Origin: Polynucleobacter sp. MWH-S4W17
Lineage (GTDB): Bacteria > Pseudomonadota > Gammaproteobacteria > Burkholderiales > Burkholderiaceae
NCBI RefSeq assembly: GCF_018687535.1
Contig: NZ_CP061295.1
Location: 620,001-684,000 of the forward strand
DNA: 64,000 bases
Reading direction: 5' to 3'
Shown here piece after piece: positions 42,377 through 50,978 of the stretch (positions within the stretch are counted from its first letter, which is position 1; the number at the start of each line of letters is the position of its first letter). The notes under the pieces were generated by a model. That model did not search any database. It saw nothing but the letters and a program-made list of their open reading frames with translations, and was not told where the DNA came from. Position numbers and translations under genes: made by a program.

Positions 42377-42412
42377 TTGAGACAAAAAATGAGACAAAAA
42401 ATGAGGCAAAAA
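42377..42412 (+). repeat. Three tandem 12-base repeats covering the start of a Bug gene
   Basis: Three copies in a row, (T/A)TGAGACAAAAA, ATGAGACAAAAA and ATGAGGCAAAAA, each encode Met/Leu-Arg-Gln-Lys. The repeat gives three in-frame potential starts (TTG 42377, ATG 42389, ATG 42401). Copy-number change would alter the signal-peptide charge by whole repeats without a frameshift. Confidence 0.75.
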
Positions 42413-43387
42413 TATTCATTTGCTACTACCTTAGTCTTTTTATGTGCTTGCTTGGCCTCTCAGGGGGCTATTGCTCAAGCACCAGAAGCCTGGCCTACAA
42501 AGCCCATCACTATGGTTGTGCCATTTCCGCCGGGTGGCGTTGCTGATACTGTTGGTAGGCCGGTGGCAGAGGCACTTTCTCGTAGCTTGGGTCAGCCAGT
42601 GATTGTGGAAAATAAAGCTGGGGCTGGCGGTGGCATTGGCATGGCAGCAGTAGCCAGAGCAAAGCCTGACGGCTACACGATTTTGATGGCCCTATCGTCT
42701 ATTTCAATTATTCCAGAGGCAGATAAAGTAGTGGGAAGAGAGCAATCTTTTCAGCTTAACCAACTCAAGCCGATCGCTCGCTTTACAGCGGACCCAACAG
42801 TGTTAGTAGTGAGGGCGGATAGCCCATGGAAAGATTACAAATCTTTTGTGGCAGCAATGCGAGCCAATCCCGGTAAATACAATTTTGGATCGTCGGGTAA
42901 TTACGGCACGATGCATGTACCAATGGAGATGCTCAAGTCTTCAGAGAAGTTCTACATGGTGCATATTCCGTATACAGGTGCAGGGCCAGCGATTGTGGGT
43001 TTATTGGGCGGCCAAGTGGATGCGATTGCTACTGGACCTTCTTCAATCGTTCAGCAAATTAAGGCGGGCAAAGTACGTGCATTGGCCCATTGGGGTGATG
43101 GCAGATTAGCTAGCATGCCTGAGGTGCCTAGCTTTAAAGAGATGGGAGTGAAAGTGGAGTTCTCGCAATGGGCCGGTTTATTTGTGCCCAGCGCAACCCC
43201 TGACTACATCACCAATAAGCTCCGTGAGGCCGCTAAACAAGCTGCGAATGATGAGCGGGTACGCACTGTGATCAATGGAGCGGGAAGTCCAATTCAGTAT
43301 ATGGATGCGCCTGAATTTAAGGCCTACTGGGACAAGGAATCCACTCAGATGGGCGAGGTTGTGAGAAAAATTGGCAAAGTTGAATAA
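42389..43387 (+). CDS. Bug-type tripartite tricarboxylate transporter binding protein
   Basis: About 332 residues. The basic N-terminus comes from tandem repeats of MRQK, then the signal peptide FATTLVFLCACLASQGAIAQA. Bug landmarks are PITMVVPFPPGGVADTVGRPVA, VENKAGAGGGIGMAAVA, KPDGYTILMALSS and YNFGSSGNYGTMHVP. The start among TTG 42377, ATG 42389 and ATG 42401 is unresolved. The stop TAA and the ATG of the exported aldolase share one base, so the two genes are coupled. Confidence 0.9.
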   Translation: MRQKMRQKYSFATTLVFLCACLASQGAIAQAPEAWPTKPITMVVPFPPGGVADTVGRPVAEALSRSLGQPVIVENKAGAGGGIGMAAVARAKPDGYTILMALSSISIIPEADKVVGREQSFQLNQLKPIARFTADPTVLVVRADSPWKDYKSFVAAMRANPGKYNFGSSGNYGTMHVPMEMLKSSEKFYMVHIPYTGAGPAIVGLLGGQVDAIATGPSSIVQQIKAGKVRALAHWGDGRLASMPEVPSFKEMGVKVEFSQWAGLFVPSATPDYITNKLREAAKQAANDERVRTVINGAGSPIQYMDAPEFKAYWDKESTQMGEVVRKIGKVE

Positions 43388-44184
43388 TGAAAAAACAATT
43401 CCTTGCCTCTTTTCTGATTCTGCTTTTTTCCCAAGCACATGCTGCAACTGTTCAGGAACAGATGGATCAAAATCCAGCTGTGAAAACGGCGATTGAAGAG
43501 CTTGTTCTTGCCAATCATATTTTGTATGACCAAAATGCAGTAGATGGTTATGGGCATATTAGTGTTCGTAGCCCAATCAATCCCAACACCTTCTTTTTGG
43601 CAAGAAGTGTTGCGCCATCTGTTGTCAAAGCTGAAGACATCATGGAATTTGATATGAATGGCAAGGCCTTAAATGGTGATACGCGAGTAGCTTATGGCGA
43701 ACGCTTTATTCATAGTGGCATTCTGAAAAATCGTCCCGATATTAATTCAGTTATTCATGGCCATGCTGCACCTATCCTACCTTACGGCTTAACAGGCACA
43801 ACACTCAAGCCCGTCTATCACATGAGTGCCTTTTTGGGTGAGGGTGCACCGGTTTTCGAAATCCGAAATTTTGCTAAGCCCAATCCCGATACGGATATGT
43901 TTGTTAGCAATGGAGATTTGGGTGATGCTTTATCTAAAACTATGGGTTTGCAATATTTTGTTTTGATGCGTGGCCACGGATATGCTGCAGGAGCAGACTC
44001 CATTAAGAAAGCGGTCTTTAGAACAGTGTATGCAATTCAGAATGCGAGTATTCAGTCTGAAGCAATGAAGATGGGGCAGGTGCAGTACCTGAGTCCTGGT
44101 GAGGCTATCGCTTCGCAGGAAACAATTGAGAAAACCATTGGACGCCCATGGCAGCTTTGGAGTGAGCGCGTCAAAAAACCCTAA
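43387..44184 (+). CDS. Exported class II aldolase/adducin-family protein
   Basis: 265 residues with a signal peptide (KKQFLASFLILLFSQAHAAT), which is rare in this normally cytoplasmic family. The zinc-binding histidines are H124 and H126 (VIHGHAAP) and H197 (RGHGYAAGAD), so the active site is kept. Family enzymes are aldolases, epimerases or decarboxylases on sugar phosphates and related substrates. Here the substrate would be periplasmic. It lies between a Bug binding protein and a beta-barrel gene in one apparent operon. Confidence 0.87.
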   Translation: MKKQFLASFLILLFSQAHAATVQEQMDQNPAVKTAIEELVLANHILYDQNAVDGYGHISVRSPINPNTFFLARSVAPSVVKAEDIMEFDMNGKALNGDTRVAYGERFIHSGILKNRPDINSVIHGHAAPILPYGLTGTTLKPVYHMSAFLGEGAPVFEIRNFAKPNPDTDMFVSNGDLGDALSKTMGLQYFVLMRGHGYAAGADSIKKAVFRTVYAIQNASIQSEAMKMGQVQYLSPGEAIASQETIEKTIGRPWQLWSERVKKP

Positions 44185-44205
44185 TCCTTGTTAAACTCAC
44201 GCATC

Positions 44206-45003
44206 ATGCAGATGCAAGCTTACCCCCTCAAGAAAGCACTCATTCAGGGGTTGCTATTAACCGCATTAATCCTCTCGCCATCAATCAGCATGGCGGTTCT
44301 GCAGGATGAAATTCAGGTCTACGATGACGAAATTAATGCCAAGGGTGAAGCTAGCCTAGAGGTGCATTTAAACAGTACTCCCCGAGGTATTCAAACCCCT
44401 TCCTATCCAGGAGAGGTAATGAACAACAACGGTGTGCGGGTGACCCCAGAGTTTGCTTATGGCTTAGGTCATGATTTAGAGGCAGGCTTATATATCTCTT
44501 ATGTGAACTACGACAACAAATTTCAATATGCAGCAACGAAATTGCGTATGAAATGGTTGCCAATACGCGAAGATAAGGGCGACTCTTTTTTCGCAGGTGC
44601 CAATCTAGAGTTAGCTAACGTGCAACCGCAGTTTGATGAATCTAGATACAACAGTGAAATGCGTTTCATTGTCGGTAAGCATTTTGATGAGTGGCTTTTC
44701 TCATTTAATCCGATTGTGGATATGCCGCTTTCACAGCCCTACGTACATCAGTCACCTTATTTTTCCACGGCAACTCGCTTATCTAGAGAGGTAACACCTG
44801 AGTTAGCGCTTGGGGTAGAGTATTACTCCAACCTGAATCAACTTGGTCAGCCCATCAATTACCAAAATACCCAGCAATTGGGTTTCTTGATGATGTACTA
44901 CGAAGGCAAACCACTTTCTTTTCAGGCTGGGGTAGGTAAGGGCTTCTCTAACAGTACGGATTCGTTAACGCTGAAAGCGATTTTTTCCATTCCATTAAAT
45001 TAG
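44206..45003 (+). CDS. Predicted outer-membrane or periplasmic beta-rich protein
   Basis: About 265 residues from ATG 44206; a TTG at 44188 lies just past the aldolase stop. The signal peptide is KKALIQGLLLTALILSPSISMA. The mature part begins LQDEIQVYDDEINAKGEASLEVHLN, with alternating polar and aromatic residues and no membrane helix, suiting an outer-membrane barrel. The C-terminus (FSIPLN) lacks the classic terminal Phe. It distantly recalls the barrel at 36808 in layout. Function unknown; context suggests a role in the uptake operon. Confidence 0.68.
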   Translation: MQMQAYPLKKALIQGLLLTALILSPSISMAVLQDEIQVYDDEINAKGEASLEVHLNSTPRGIQTPSYPGEVMNNNGVRVTPEFAYGLGHDLEAGLYISYVNYDNKFQYAATKLRMKWLPIREDKGDSFFAGANLELANVQPQFDESRYNSEMRFIVGKHFDEWLFSFNPIVDMPLSQPYVHQSPYFSTATRLSREVTPELALGVEYYSNLNQLGQPINYQNTQQLGFLMMYYEGKPLSFQAGVGKGFSNSTDSLTLKAIFSIPLN

Positions 45004-45005
45004 CC

Positions 45006-46007
45006 TTAATCAGGCTTGATATTGGCGTCTTTAATAACCTTGCTCCACATGGTCATTTCCCGTGTAATGCGCTTGCTGGAATCTGCGGGCGAGAGATAGT
45101 TCACGTATACGCCTGCTGCCAACATACGATCTTGCACTTCAGGGCGCTGCAAAATAACCTTGATGTCTGCGCTGAGTTTATCGATGATGGGCTTAGGAGT
45201 TCCTGCTGGAGCCAAAATACCAAACATACTTACTACATCAAAGTTAGGCAAGCCCGTGGCTTCAGTGACGGTTGGTACATCCGGCAATTGACTAATGCGT
45301 TTAGCGGTTGTCACGGCTAAAGGCCTTAACTGACCGGCTTGAATAAATTGCAGAGCTGCTGGTACGGTTTCAGACATCGTAAGCACTTGACCGCCTACTA
45401 GATCAGTCATAGCGGGGCCGCTACCTTTATAGGGTACGTGTAATAAATCTAAACCCAGTTGATAGCGAAACATTTCCATCGCAAGACGTTGTGGTGCACC
45501 AGCTCCAGATGATGCGAACGTGAGTTTGCCTGGGTTCGCTTTTGCGTAGGCAATGAACTCTTTCATATTCTTGACGGGGACTGAAGGGTTCACTACAAAA
45601 ACCAGAGGCACTACTCCTACCACGTCCACTGGTGTGAAATCTTTTTCAAGGTTGTATCGAATCTTATCTTTATCAAGATTCGCGTTGATAGAGTGTGAAG
45701 TAAGGGCACCCATTAAGAGCGTATAGCCATCAGCAGGAGATTTTGCAACCATATCCGCACCAATATTGCCGCTATCGCCTGCGCGATTATCAGGAACTAC
45801 CTGCTGGTTGAGTGACTTGGAGAGTTCTTGCGCCATGATGCGTCCAATCACATCAGTTGCACCACCTGGTGGATATGGAATGACCAACTTAATAGGCTTG
45901 TCAGGATAATTTTTAATGGCAGAGCTATTAGTTTGCGCTAGCAGTGGAGCGGTGATCAGACTACTGCAAAGTAGTAGGCCAAAGCCTCGAATTAGATGTT
46001 GTCTCAT
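45006..46007 (-). CDS. Bug-type tripartite tricarboxylate transporter binding protein
   Basis: 333 residues with a signal peptide (GFGLLLCSSLITAPLLAQ) and the landmarks PIKLVIPYPPGGATDVIGRIMA, VPDNRAGDSGNIGADMVA, PADGYTLLMGALTSH and LTFASSGAGAPQRLAMEMF. It converges on the barrel gene with only two bases between the stops. Periplasmic ligand-binding, substrate unknown. Confidence 0.92.
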   Translation of the reverse strand: MRQHLIRGFGLLLCSSLITAPLLAQTNSSAIKNYPDKPIKLVIPYPPGGATDVIGRIMAQELSKSLNQQVVPDNRAGDSGNIGADMVAKSPADGYTLLMGALTSHSINANLDKDKIRYNLEKDFTPVDVVGVVPLVFVVNPSVPVKNMKEFIAYAKANPGKLTFASSGAGAPQRLAMEMFRYQLGLDLLHVPYKGSGPAMTDLVGGQVLTMSETVPAALQFIQAGQLRPLAVTTAKRISQLPDVPTVTEATGLPNFDVVSMFGILAPAGTPKPIIDKLSADIKVILQRPEVQDRMLAAGVYVNYLSPADSSKRITREMTMWSKVIKDANIKPD

Positions 46008-46113
46008 TTTGTATTTTTAATGGTGGGTTGAGTTACGATTTTCTATTATCTACAGATTAAAAATTCATGCGCTGCGTCAATGAACTGTAAATTTCTCTTA
46101 TTACAATGAAGAA

Positions 46114-46395
46114 ATGAACCTAGAGCCTCACCAAATAGAGATTATTGGATATTGCGCTGCATTCTTGACTACCGTAGCCTTTTTGCCCCAGGCGATACAG
46201 TCTTGGCGCACCAGAGACCTATCAGGCATCTCCTTGGGGATGTATTCCTTATTTACGGTGGGAGTGGGTTTGTGGCTGGTTTACGGCCTCATTATTGAAA
46301 AGTGGCCCCTCATCTTAGCCAATGCACTCACTTTTGCCTTGGCGCTCAGCATCCTATTATTGAAATTGCGTCATACTTCTAAACATCAGAAATAA
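46114..46395 (+). CDS. SemiSWEET sugar transporter
   Basis: 93 residues with three helices and one PQ-loop repeat: IIGYCAAFLTTVAFLPQAIQSWRTRDLSGISLGMYSLFTVGVGLWLVYG. This is the half-size bacterial homolog of SWEET carriers and works as a dimer, moving sugars or other small solutes across the inner membrane. It is directly ahead of a fumarylpyruvate hydrolase gene, 35 bases downstream. Confidence 0.9.
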   Translation: MNLEPHQIEIIGYCAAFLTTVAFLPQAIQSWRTRDLSGISLGMYSLFTVGVGLWLVYGLIIEKWPLILANALTFALALSILLLKLRHTSKHQK

Positions 46396-46430
46396 AGCAC
46401 CCATTCATCAAAATTCCCAGAAAGGTTTTT

Positions 46431-47123
46431 ATGTCTTCAGCATTTGTGATTGATCCACCATCAGTGATTTCATTGCCTGTGACTGGCGATACTCGTCGCT
46501 TTGCCGTGAATCGCATTTATTGCGTTGGTAGAAACTATGCAGATCATGCGCGTGAGATGGGTCATGATCCCGATCGTGAGCCACCATTCTTTTTTATGAA
46601 GCCCGCCAATTCGATCGTGACTGATGGTAAAGATATGGCGTATCCAAATTTGTCAAACGATGTTCATCATGAAATTGAAATGGTGGTCGCTATTGGTAAA
46701 GGCGGCGCAAATATTCTCGCAGAAAAAGCTTTAGAGCATGTCTATGGTTACGGAGTTGGTCTGGATATGACTCGGCGCGATCTTCAAGGTGATGCTAAGA
46801 AGATGGGGCGCCCTTGGGATACCGGCAAAGCATTTGATCAATCCGCCCCTTGCGGTGAGATCACGCCAGCTAGTCAGTGTGGTCATCCTGCTAAAGGCGC
46901 CGTTAAGCTCTTGGTGAATGGTGAAGTTCGTCAAGAGGGCGATCTCAATCAGTTGATTTGGAATGTTCCTGACACGATTGCTTATTTATCCACTCTATTT
47001 ACTTTAGAGCCAGGCGACTTAATTTTCTCCGGTACGCCAGCAGGTGTTGGCCCAGTGAAAAAAGGGGATGTGCTCGAGGGTAGCGTTGCCGGTTTACCAA
47101 ACTTAAAAACAAAAATTCTCTAA
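46431..47123 (+). CDS. Fumarylpyruvate hydrolase-like FAH protein
   Basis: 230 residues, no signal peptide. FAH marks are IYCVGRNYADHAREMGHDPDREPPFFFMKP, the metal ligands in VHHEIEMVVAIGKGG, DMTRRDLQGDAKKMGRPWDTGKAFDQSAPCG and GDLIFSGTPAGVGPV. The short length and the FFFMKPANSIV element fit fumarylpyruvate hydrolase of the gentisate/salicylate route. The partner ring-cleavage genes are not in the window. It may be cotranscribed with SemiSWEET and the lipoprotein hydrolase. Confidence 0.87.
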   Translation: MSSAFVIDPPSVISLPVTGDTRRFAVNRIYCVGRNYADHAREMGHDPDREPPFFFMKPANSIVTDGKDMAYPNLSNDVHHEIEMVVAIGKGGANILAEKALEHVYGYGVGLDMTRRDLQGDAKKMGRPWDTGKAFDQSAPCGEITPASQCGHPAKGAVKLLVNGEVRQEGDLNQLIWNVPDTIAYLSTLFTLEPGDLIFSGTPAGVGPVKKGDVLEGSVAGLPNLKTKIL

Positions 47124-47144
47124 ATCAAAAAGAAGATCTGATTG

Positions 47145-48194
47145 ATGACAAGTTTTCTCAAGAAAGTTTTGCTGATTGGTGCAATGTTAGCTGCACCTAT
47201 TTTTTTGGTTTCATGCGCCAGTACTGAGAAGACCTCGTCAACTCCGCCTGCCAGTCTTTATGCCGATGCGGCTCCTTTAGATTTACGGATCAGCAAATGG
47301 CCTTACCCGTACCCACTCAAAGAATTTAAAACTTCTTTACAAGGGCAGGCAGCAAGCATGATGTATATGGATGTTGCTGCCTTAGGTAAGCAAAAGGGTG
47401 TAGTGGTGTTATTTCATGGCAAGAATTTCTCCAGTGATTATTGGTCCTTCACTATTGCGGGCCTTTCAAAGGCCGGCTATCGTGTGATTGCTCCTGATCA
47501 GATTGGCTTTGGTAAGTCTTCTAAGCCAGATGTGGCATACCACTTTGATGATTTAGCTGCTAATACACAAGACTTACTGAAGTCCCTCAATATCAAGCAG
47601 GTTTCAGTCATAGCCAACTCAATGGGCGGTATGGTGGGCATTCGTTTTTCCCGACTCTATCCGCAGACTGTCCAAAAGCTTGTGCTGGAGAACCCTTTAG
47701 GACTTGAGGACTACAGCAAAGACATCCCTCCGCAGAGGAATGATGATTTGCTCAAGCTAGAGATGGCTCAAACGGAAGTGAGCTATCGCCGCTTTCTGCA
47801 AAGTTATTTCCCAAATTGGCAACCTGCTTATGAAAAGTTTGTAGAGGTCTATGTGCGCGTACAAAAAGGTCCAGACTATCCGGCCTATGCAAAGACTTCA
47901 GTGCTGACATACCAAATGATTGCTGAAAAACCAGTAGTCAATGATTTGCCTCAATTAAAGATGCCAGTGTTATTGGTGATTGGCCAAAATGACCGTACGG
48001 TATTTGGTCGACGCTTTGCGCCACCAGAGGCTGTAAAGTCATTAGGTAACTTTCCGGAGTTAGGTAAGAAAGCGCAAGCAGCTATTCCGAATGCAAAGCT
48101 AGTGCCAGTTGAAAATGTGGGGCACGTACCTCACGTTGAGGCGCCCGATCAGTTCCTGAAAATCGTGGTGGAGTTTTTAAACTCTAAAGGCTAG
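47145..48194 (+). CDS. Alpha/beta-hydrolase lipoprotein
   Basis: About 349 residues from ATG 47145. A lipoprotein signal (FLKKVLLIGAMLAAPIFLVSC) has its lipobox Cys near residue 24. The hydrolase fold has HGKNFSSDYW (oxyanion region), nucleophile elbow ANSMGGMVG, the acid in IGQNDRTVFG and the histidine in NVGHVPHVEAP. It probably faces the periplasm. Substrate unknown; cotranscription with the upstream fumarylpyruvate hydrolase is plausible since only 21 bases separate them. Confidence 0.83.
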   Translation: MTSFLKKVLLIGAMLAAPIFLVSCASTEKTSSTPPASLYADAAPLDLRISKWPYPYPLKEFKTSLQGQAASMMYMDVAALGKQKGVVVLFHGKNFSSDYWSFTIAGLSKAGYRVIAPDQIGFGKSSKPDVAYHFDDLAANTQDLLKSLNIKQVSVIANSMGGMVGIRFSRLYPQTVQKLVLENPLGLEDYSKDIPPQRNDDLLKLEMAQTEVSYRRFLQSYFPNWQPAYEKFVEVYVRVQKGPDYPAYAKTSVLTYQMIAEKPVVNDLPQLKMPVLLVIGQNDRTVFGRRFAPPEAVKSLGNFPELGKKAQAAIPNAKLVPVENVGHVPHVEAPDQFLKIVVEFLNSKG

Positions 48195-48208
48195 TCCAAC
48201 AGTCTTAC

Positions 48209-48988
48209 TTATTTCCCAATCCACTGAGGTGGACGACCTTCCAAGAAGGCGTTCACACCCTCTCTAAAGTCCTTGCTGTTATAGGTTTCTCGCATCAGAT
48301 CTGTGCAGTCTGGAAGATTGTTTTGAAGTAAGTGTGCCAATGTCAGCTTGCTGGCTTTTTGCGTAATAGGAGCAAGGGTTGCTAATTTTTGAGCGAGCAA
48401 ATTGGTAACGGATTCGATTTCTGCAGATTCTGCCGTTTGATAGAGGTAGCCTGAGGCTAATAATTCCGGCGCCTTAATGAGTTCCGCAGTCAGAAGCATC
48501 TTCTTCACTGTTGGAGCTCCTAGGTGAGCTGCAAGCCAAGACAAATTGCTTGGCGATAAACAATTTCCTAAGGTCTTGGCTACTGGTATACCGAAACGCG
48601 CATCCGGCGTCGAGATCCGAAAGTCGCAGAAAGTTGCCATCAATAAACCGCTACCTACAGCCAAACCTTCGATCATGGCAATAGTCGGCATGGGTAGTTG
48701 TTGCAGCGAGGAGAAAATATAATCAACTGCAACTTCATATGCCTCATCCTCTTTGAGGTCGATAAACTGCTGAATGTCACTTCCAGAGACAAATGCTTTA
48801 TCTCCTGCCCCTCGAAAAATGACGACTCGAATTTCAGGATTGTTAGCCAGGGAGTCGCAAATCCTTTTGAGTTCTTCATACATTGGCCAAGTCAGCGCAT
48901 TACGCGCAGCGGGGTTATTAAAGGTAACCCATTCCACATTCCCATCAATCTGTAGATCTAAGCAGGGCGGGGTGGAGCTAGTAGTCAT
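48209..48988 (-). CDS. Enoyl-CoA hydratase/isomerase-family protein
   Basis: 259 residues with the crotonase fold: WVTFNNPAARNALTWPMYEELKR, VVIFRGAGDKAFVSGSDIQQF (oxyanion loop) and MIEGLAVGSGLLMATFCDFRISTPDARFGIPVAKTLG. The usual acidic catalytic pair is not fully evident, so hydratase activity is uncertain; hydrolase or isomerase activity remains possible. It converges on the lipoprotein hydrolase gene. Confidence 0.85.
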   Translation of the reverse strand: MTTSSTPPCLDLQIDGNVEWVTFNNPAARNALTWPMYEELKRICDSLANNPEIRVVIFRGAGDKAFVSGSDIQQFIDLKEDEAYEVAVDYIFSSLQQLPMPTIAMIEGLAVGSGLLMATFCDFRISTPDARFGIPVAKTLGNCLSPSNLSWLAAHLGAPTVKKMLLTAELIKAPELLASGYLYQTAESAEIESVTNLLAQKLATLAPITQKASKLTLAHLLQNNLPDCTDLMRETYNSKDFREGVNAFLEGRPPQWIGK

Positions 48989-49075
48989 GAGCCCATTTTA
49001 AACAAAAGACCTTTCCCCAAGCCCTGAATATGCAGAATTGACCACAAGCAAAGTGTCCTGCGCTAGAATTCATTT

Positions 49076-49234
49076 ATGTATATGTTTCTACCTTTCCTGA
49101 CAGCTTTTATCGGACTTGTCTTAGTCTGGTTTGAGAAGCGTCTTGCAGGTTTGACAGTTTTGGCAATTACCGTTGCCATTCTTCTGGTTTGGTTCCGTTT
49201 TCATGCAACTGACCATCTCAATATCAGTCTGTAA
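49076..49234 (+). CDS. DUF5993-like small membrane protein
   Basis: 52 residues, MYMFLPFLTAFIGLVLVWFEKRLAG..., two hydrophobic segments and a short HATDHLNISL tail. The layout and the HATD-LN end match the DUF5993 proteins found just ahead of DsbB-like genes. Its stop TAA is directly followed by the first possible start of the dsbB-like gene. No function is known. Confidence 0.72.
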   Translation: MYMFLPFLTAFIGLVLVWFEKRLAGLTVLAITVAILLVWFRFHATDHLNISL

Positions 49235-49240
49235 TTGATT

Positions 49241-49804
49241 GTGAGTAAACATTCTCTACCTTCCCTAGCTGCACTTGGTAATCAGCTTGCATTGCTGGCT
49301 GTAGTTAGCATGCTCTCTTATGCTTTTGTAGATCAACTCTACTTTGGTGAGCTACCTTGCCCTTTGTGTTTGATGCAGCGCGTTGGATTTGTGATTATTG
49401 GTTTTGCTTTGGTGCTGAATATTCGTTCTGGCGCTCATTCATCCCACTACGGATGGGGCATCATTGGTGGCTTGGTTGGAATGATGGTTTCTCTTCGTCA
49501 GGTCTTTTTGCATATTCTGCCGGGTGATAAAGGATTTGGAAAAACATTTTTAGAGTTGCATTTTTATACTTGGGCTTATGTTGGGTATACCGGTTTGTTA
49601 ATGGGCTTAGCAATTCTCTTAATGCTACCTAATCGTGAGGTCCGCTCACGCTCATGGTTTGCTAATGCACTTGTGATTTCTTTCATTCTCTTGGTTTTGG
49701 GCAATCTCGTATCTACACTCTTGGAGTGCGGTATCGGCCCCTGCGCTGATGACCCAGTGAAGTATGAGGGCTGGTTGTGGCTACGCTCTCGCTTTGGTTT
49801 CTAA
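49241..49804 (+). CDS. DsbB-like disulfide bond formation protein
   Basis: About 187 residues from GTG 49241 (a TTG at 49235 abuts the upstream stop). Four to five membrane helices. The first redox pair is ELPCPLCLMQRVGF, the C-P-L-C of DsbB; the second is LECGIGPCADDP, C-x4-C. The protein passes electrons from DsbA-like oxidases to quinone and so keeps periplasmic disulfides oxidised. This is relevant to the cysteine-rich secreted proteins at 1-1685. The DUF5993 gene just upstream is a regular neighbour. Confidence 0.88.
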   Translation: MSKHSLPSLAALGNQLALLAVVSMLSYAFVDQLYFGELPCPLCLMQRVGFVIIGFALVLNIRSGAHSSHYGWGIIGGLVGMMVSLRQVFLHILPGDKGFGKTFLELHFYTWAYVGYTGLLMGLAILLMLPNREVRSRSWFANALVISFILLVLGNLVSTLLECGIGPCADDPVKYEGWLWLRSRFGF

Positions 49805-49839
49805 TATAGACCGCCTGATCTAGTTTTGCATTTTTGAGC

Positions 49840-50841
49840 ATGCAATTTTCTAAAGTTCTGAAGAGCTTTCTCCTTGCTTCTGTGTTGTTGACCATGGGCT
49901 TTACTGTTCTTGCGCAAAGTACTTCCCAGAAAAATGCTACCTGGCCAAAACAACCCATTCGCATCATCGTAACCTTTACGCCAGGCGGTGCTCCAGATAT
50001 ATTAGCGCGCGTTTTAGCAGAAAGTTGGCAGCAAACTTTAGGCGTACCAGTGCTAGTTGAGAATCGCCCAGGCTATGGCGGCAATATTGGCGCTGATCTC
50101 GTTGCTAAGAGTGCTCCAGATGGCTATACCTTATTAATTGGTACGGTGGGTATTCATGCGATTAATGGCGCACTGTATGAAAAGATCTCATTTGATCCTG
50201 TGAAAGATTTCACACCTATTAGTTTTTTAGCAAGCACACCAAATGTATTGATAGTAAATAAGAAATTAGGCGTTAAAAATCTTCATGAGTTAATTGAATT
50301 AGCTAAAGCAAAACCAGATCAACTTACTTTTGGTTCATCAGGTGTTGGCACTTCTTTGCACATGTCAGGTGAATTATTTAAACAAATGGCCGGTGTTCAA
50401 ATCCGTCATATTCCTTATAAGGGGCGGGCACAATCTTTGCCTGACTTACTCAGTGGTCGCATTTCTATGCTCTTTGATAATCTTTCTTCCTCCTTGGCTT
50501 TGATTAAGGCAGGGGAAGTTCAAGCCCTAGGCGTAACCACTTTAAAGCGCTCGCATGCTGCCCCTGAGATTCCGACATTTGCAGAGCAGGGGCTTCCAGG
50601 ATTTGAGGCGGTTTCTTGGTTCTCTTTAATGGCACCCGCAAACTTGCCACTCCCAATTCAAAAGCGCTTAAATCAGTTGACGCACCGCACCCTAAATAGT
50701 CCTGAAGTTAAAGCTCGACTCTTGGCGGGAGGCTTAGAGCCTGCACCCGGAAGCCCCAAAGAACTCTCTAGACTGATTACGCAAGAGTCTGCAAAGTGGA
50801 GTAAGGTGGTATTGCAGTCAGGTGCAAAATTGGAGCAATAG
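49840..50841 (+). CDS. Bug-type tripartite tricarboxylate transporter binding protein
   Basis: About 333 residues from ATG 49840. The signal peptide is KVLKSFLLASVLLTMGFTVLAQ. Bug marks are PIRIIVTFTPGGAPDILARVLA, VENRPGYGGNIGADLVA, APDGYTLLIGTVGIHA and LTFGSSGVGTSLHMSGELF. No transporter membrane subunit follows. It is the fourth Bug protein of the window. Confidence 0.92.
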   Translation: MQFSKVLKSFLLASVLLTMGFTVLAQSTSQKNATWPKQPIRIIVTFTPGGAPDILARVLAESWQQTLGVPVLVENRPGYGGNIGADLVAKSAPDGYTLLIGTVGIHAINGALYEKISFDPVKDFTPISFLASTPNVLIVNKKLGVKNLHELIELAKAKPDQLTFGSSGVGTSLHMSGELFKQMAGVQIRHIPYKGRAQSLPDLLSGRISMLFDNLSSSLALIKAGEVQALGVTTLKRSHAAPEIPTFAEQGLPGFEAVSWFSLMAPANLPLPIQKRLNQLTHRTLNSPEVKARLLAGGLEPAPGSPKELSRLITQESAKWSKVVLQSGAKLEQ

Positions 50842-50978
50842 ATGGCCCTAATCGATCTGAATAAATAAGTTATTTTCTTGTCAGCCTGGCCGTATTTGAG
50901 GCGTTATTGATAGTAATACTAGAAAAAACTAAAATAGAAATAGAAAGCAGTAAAAGACCAAATATATGGGGGTCGATC

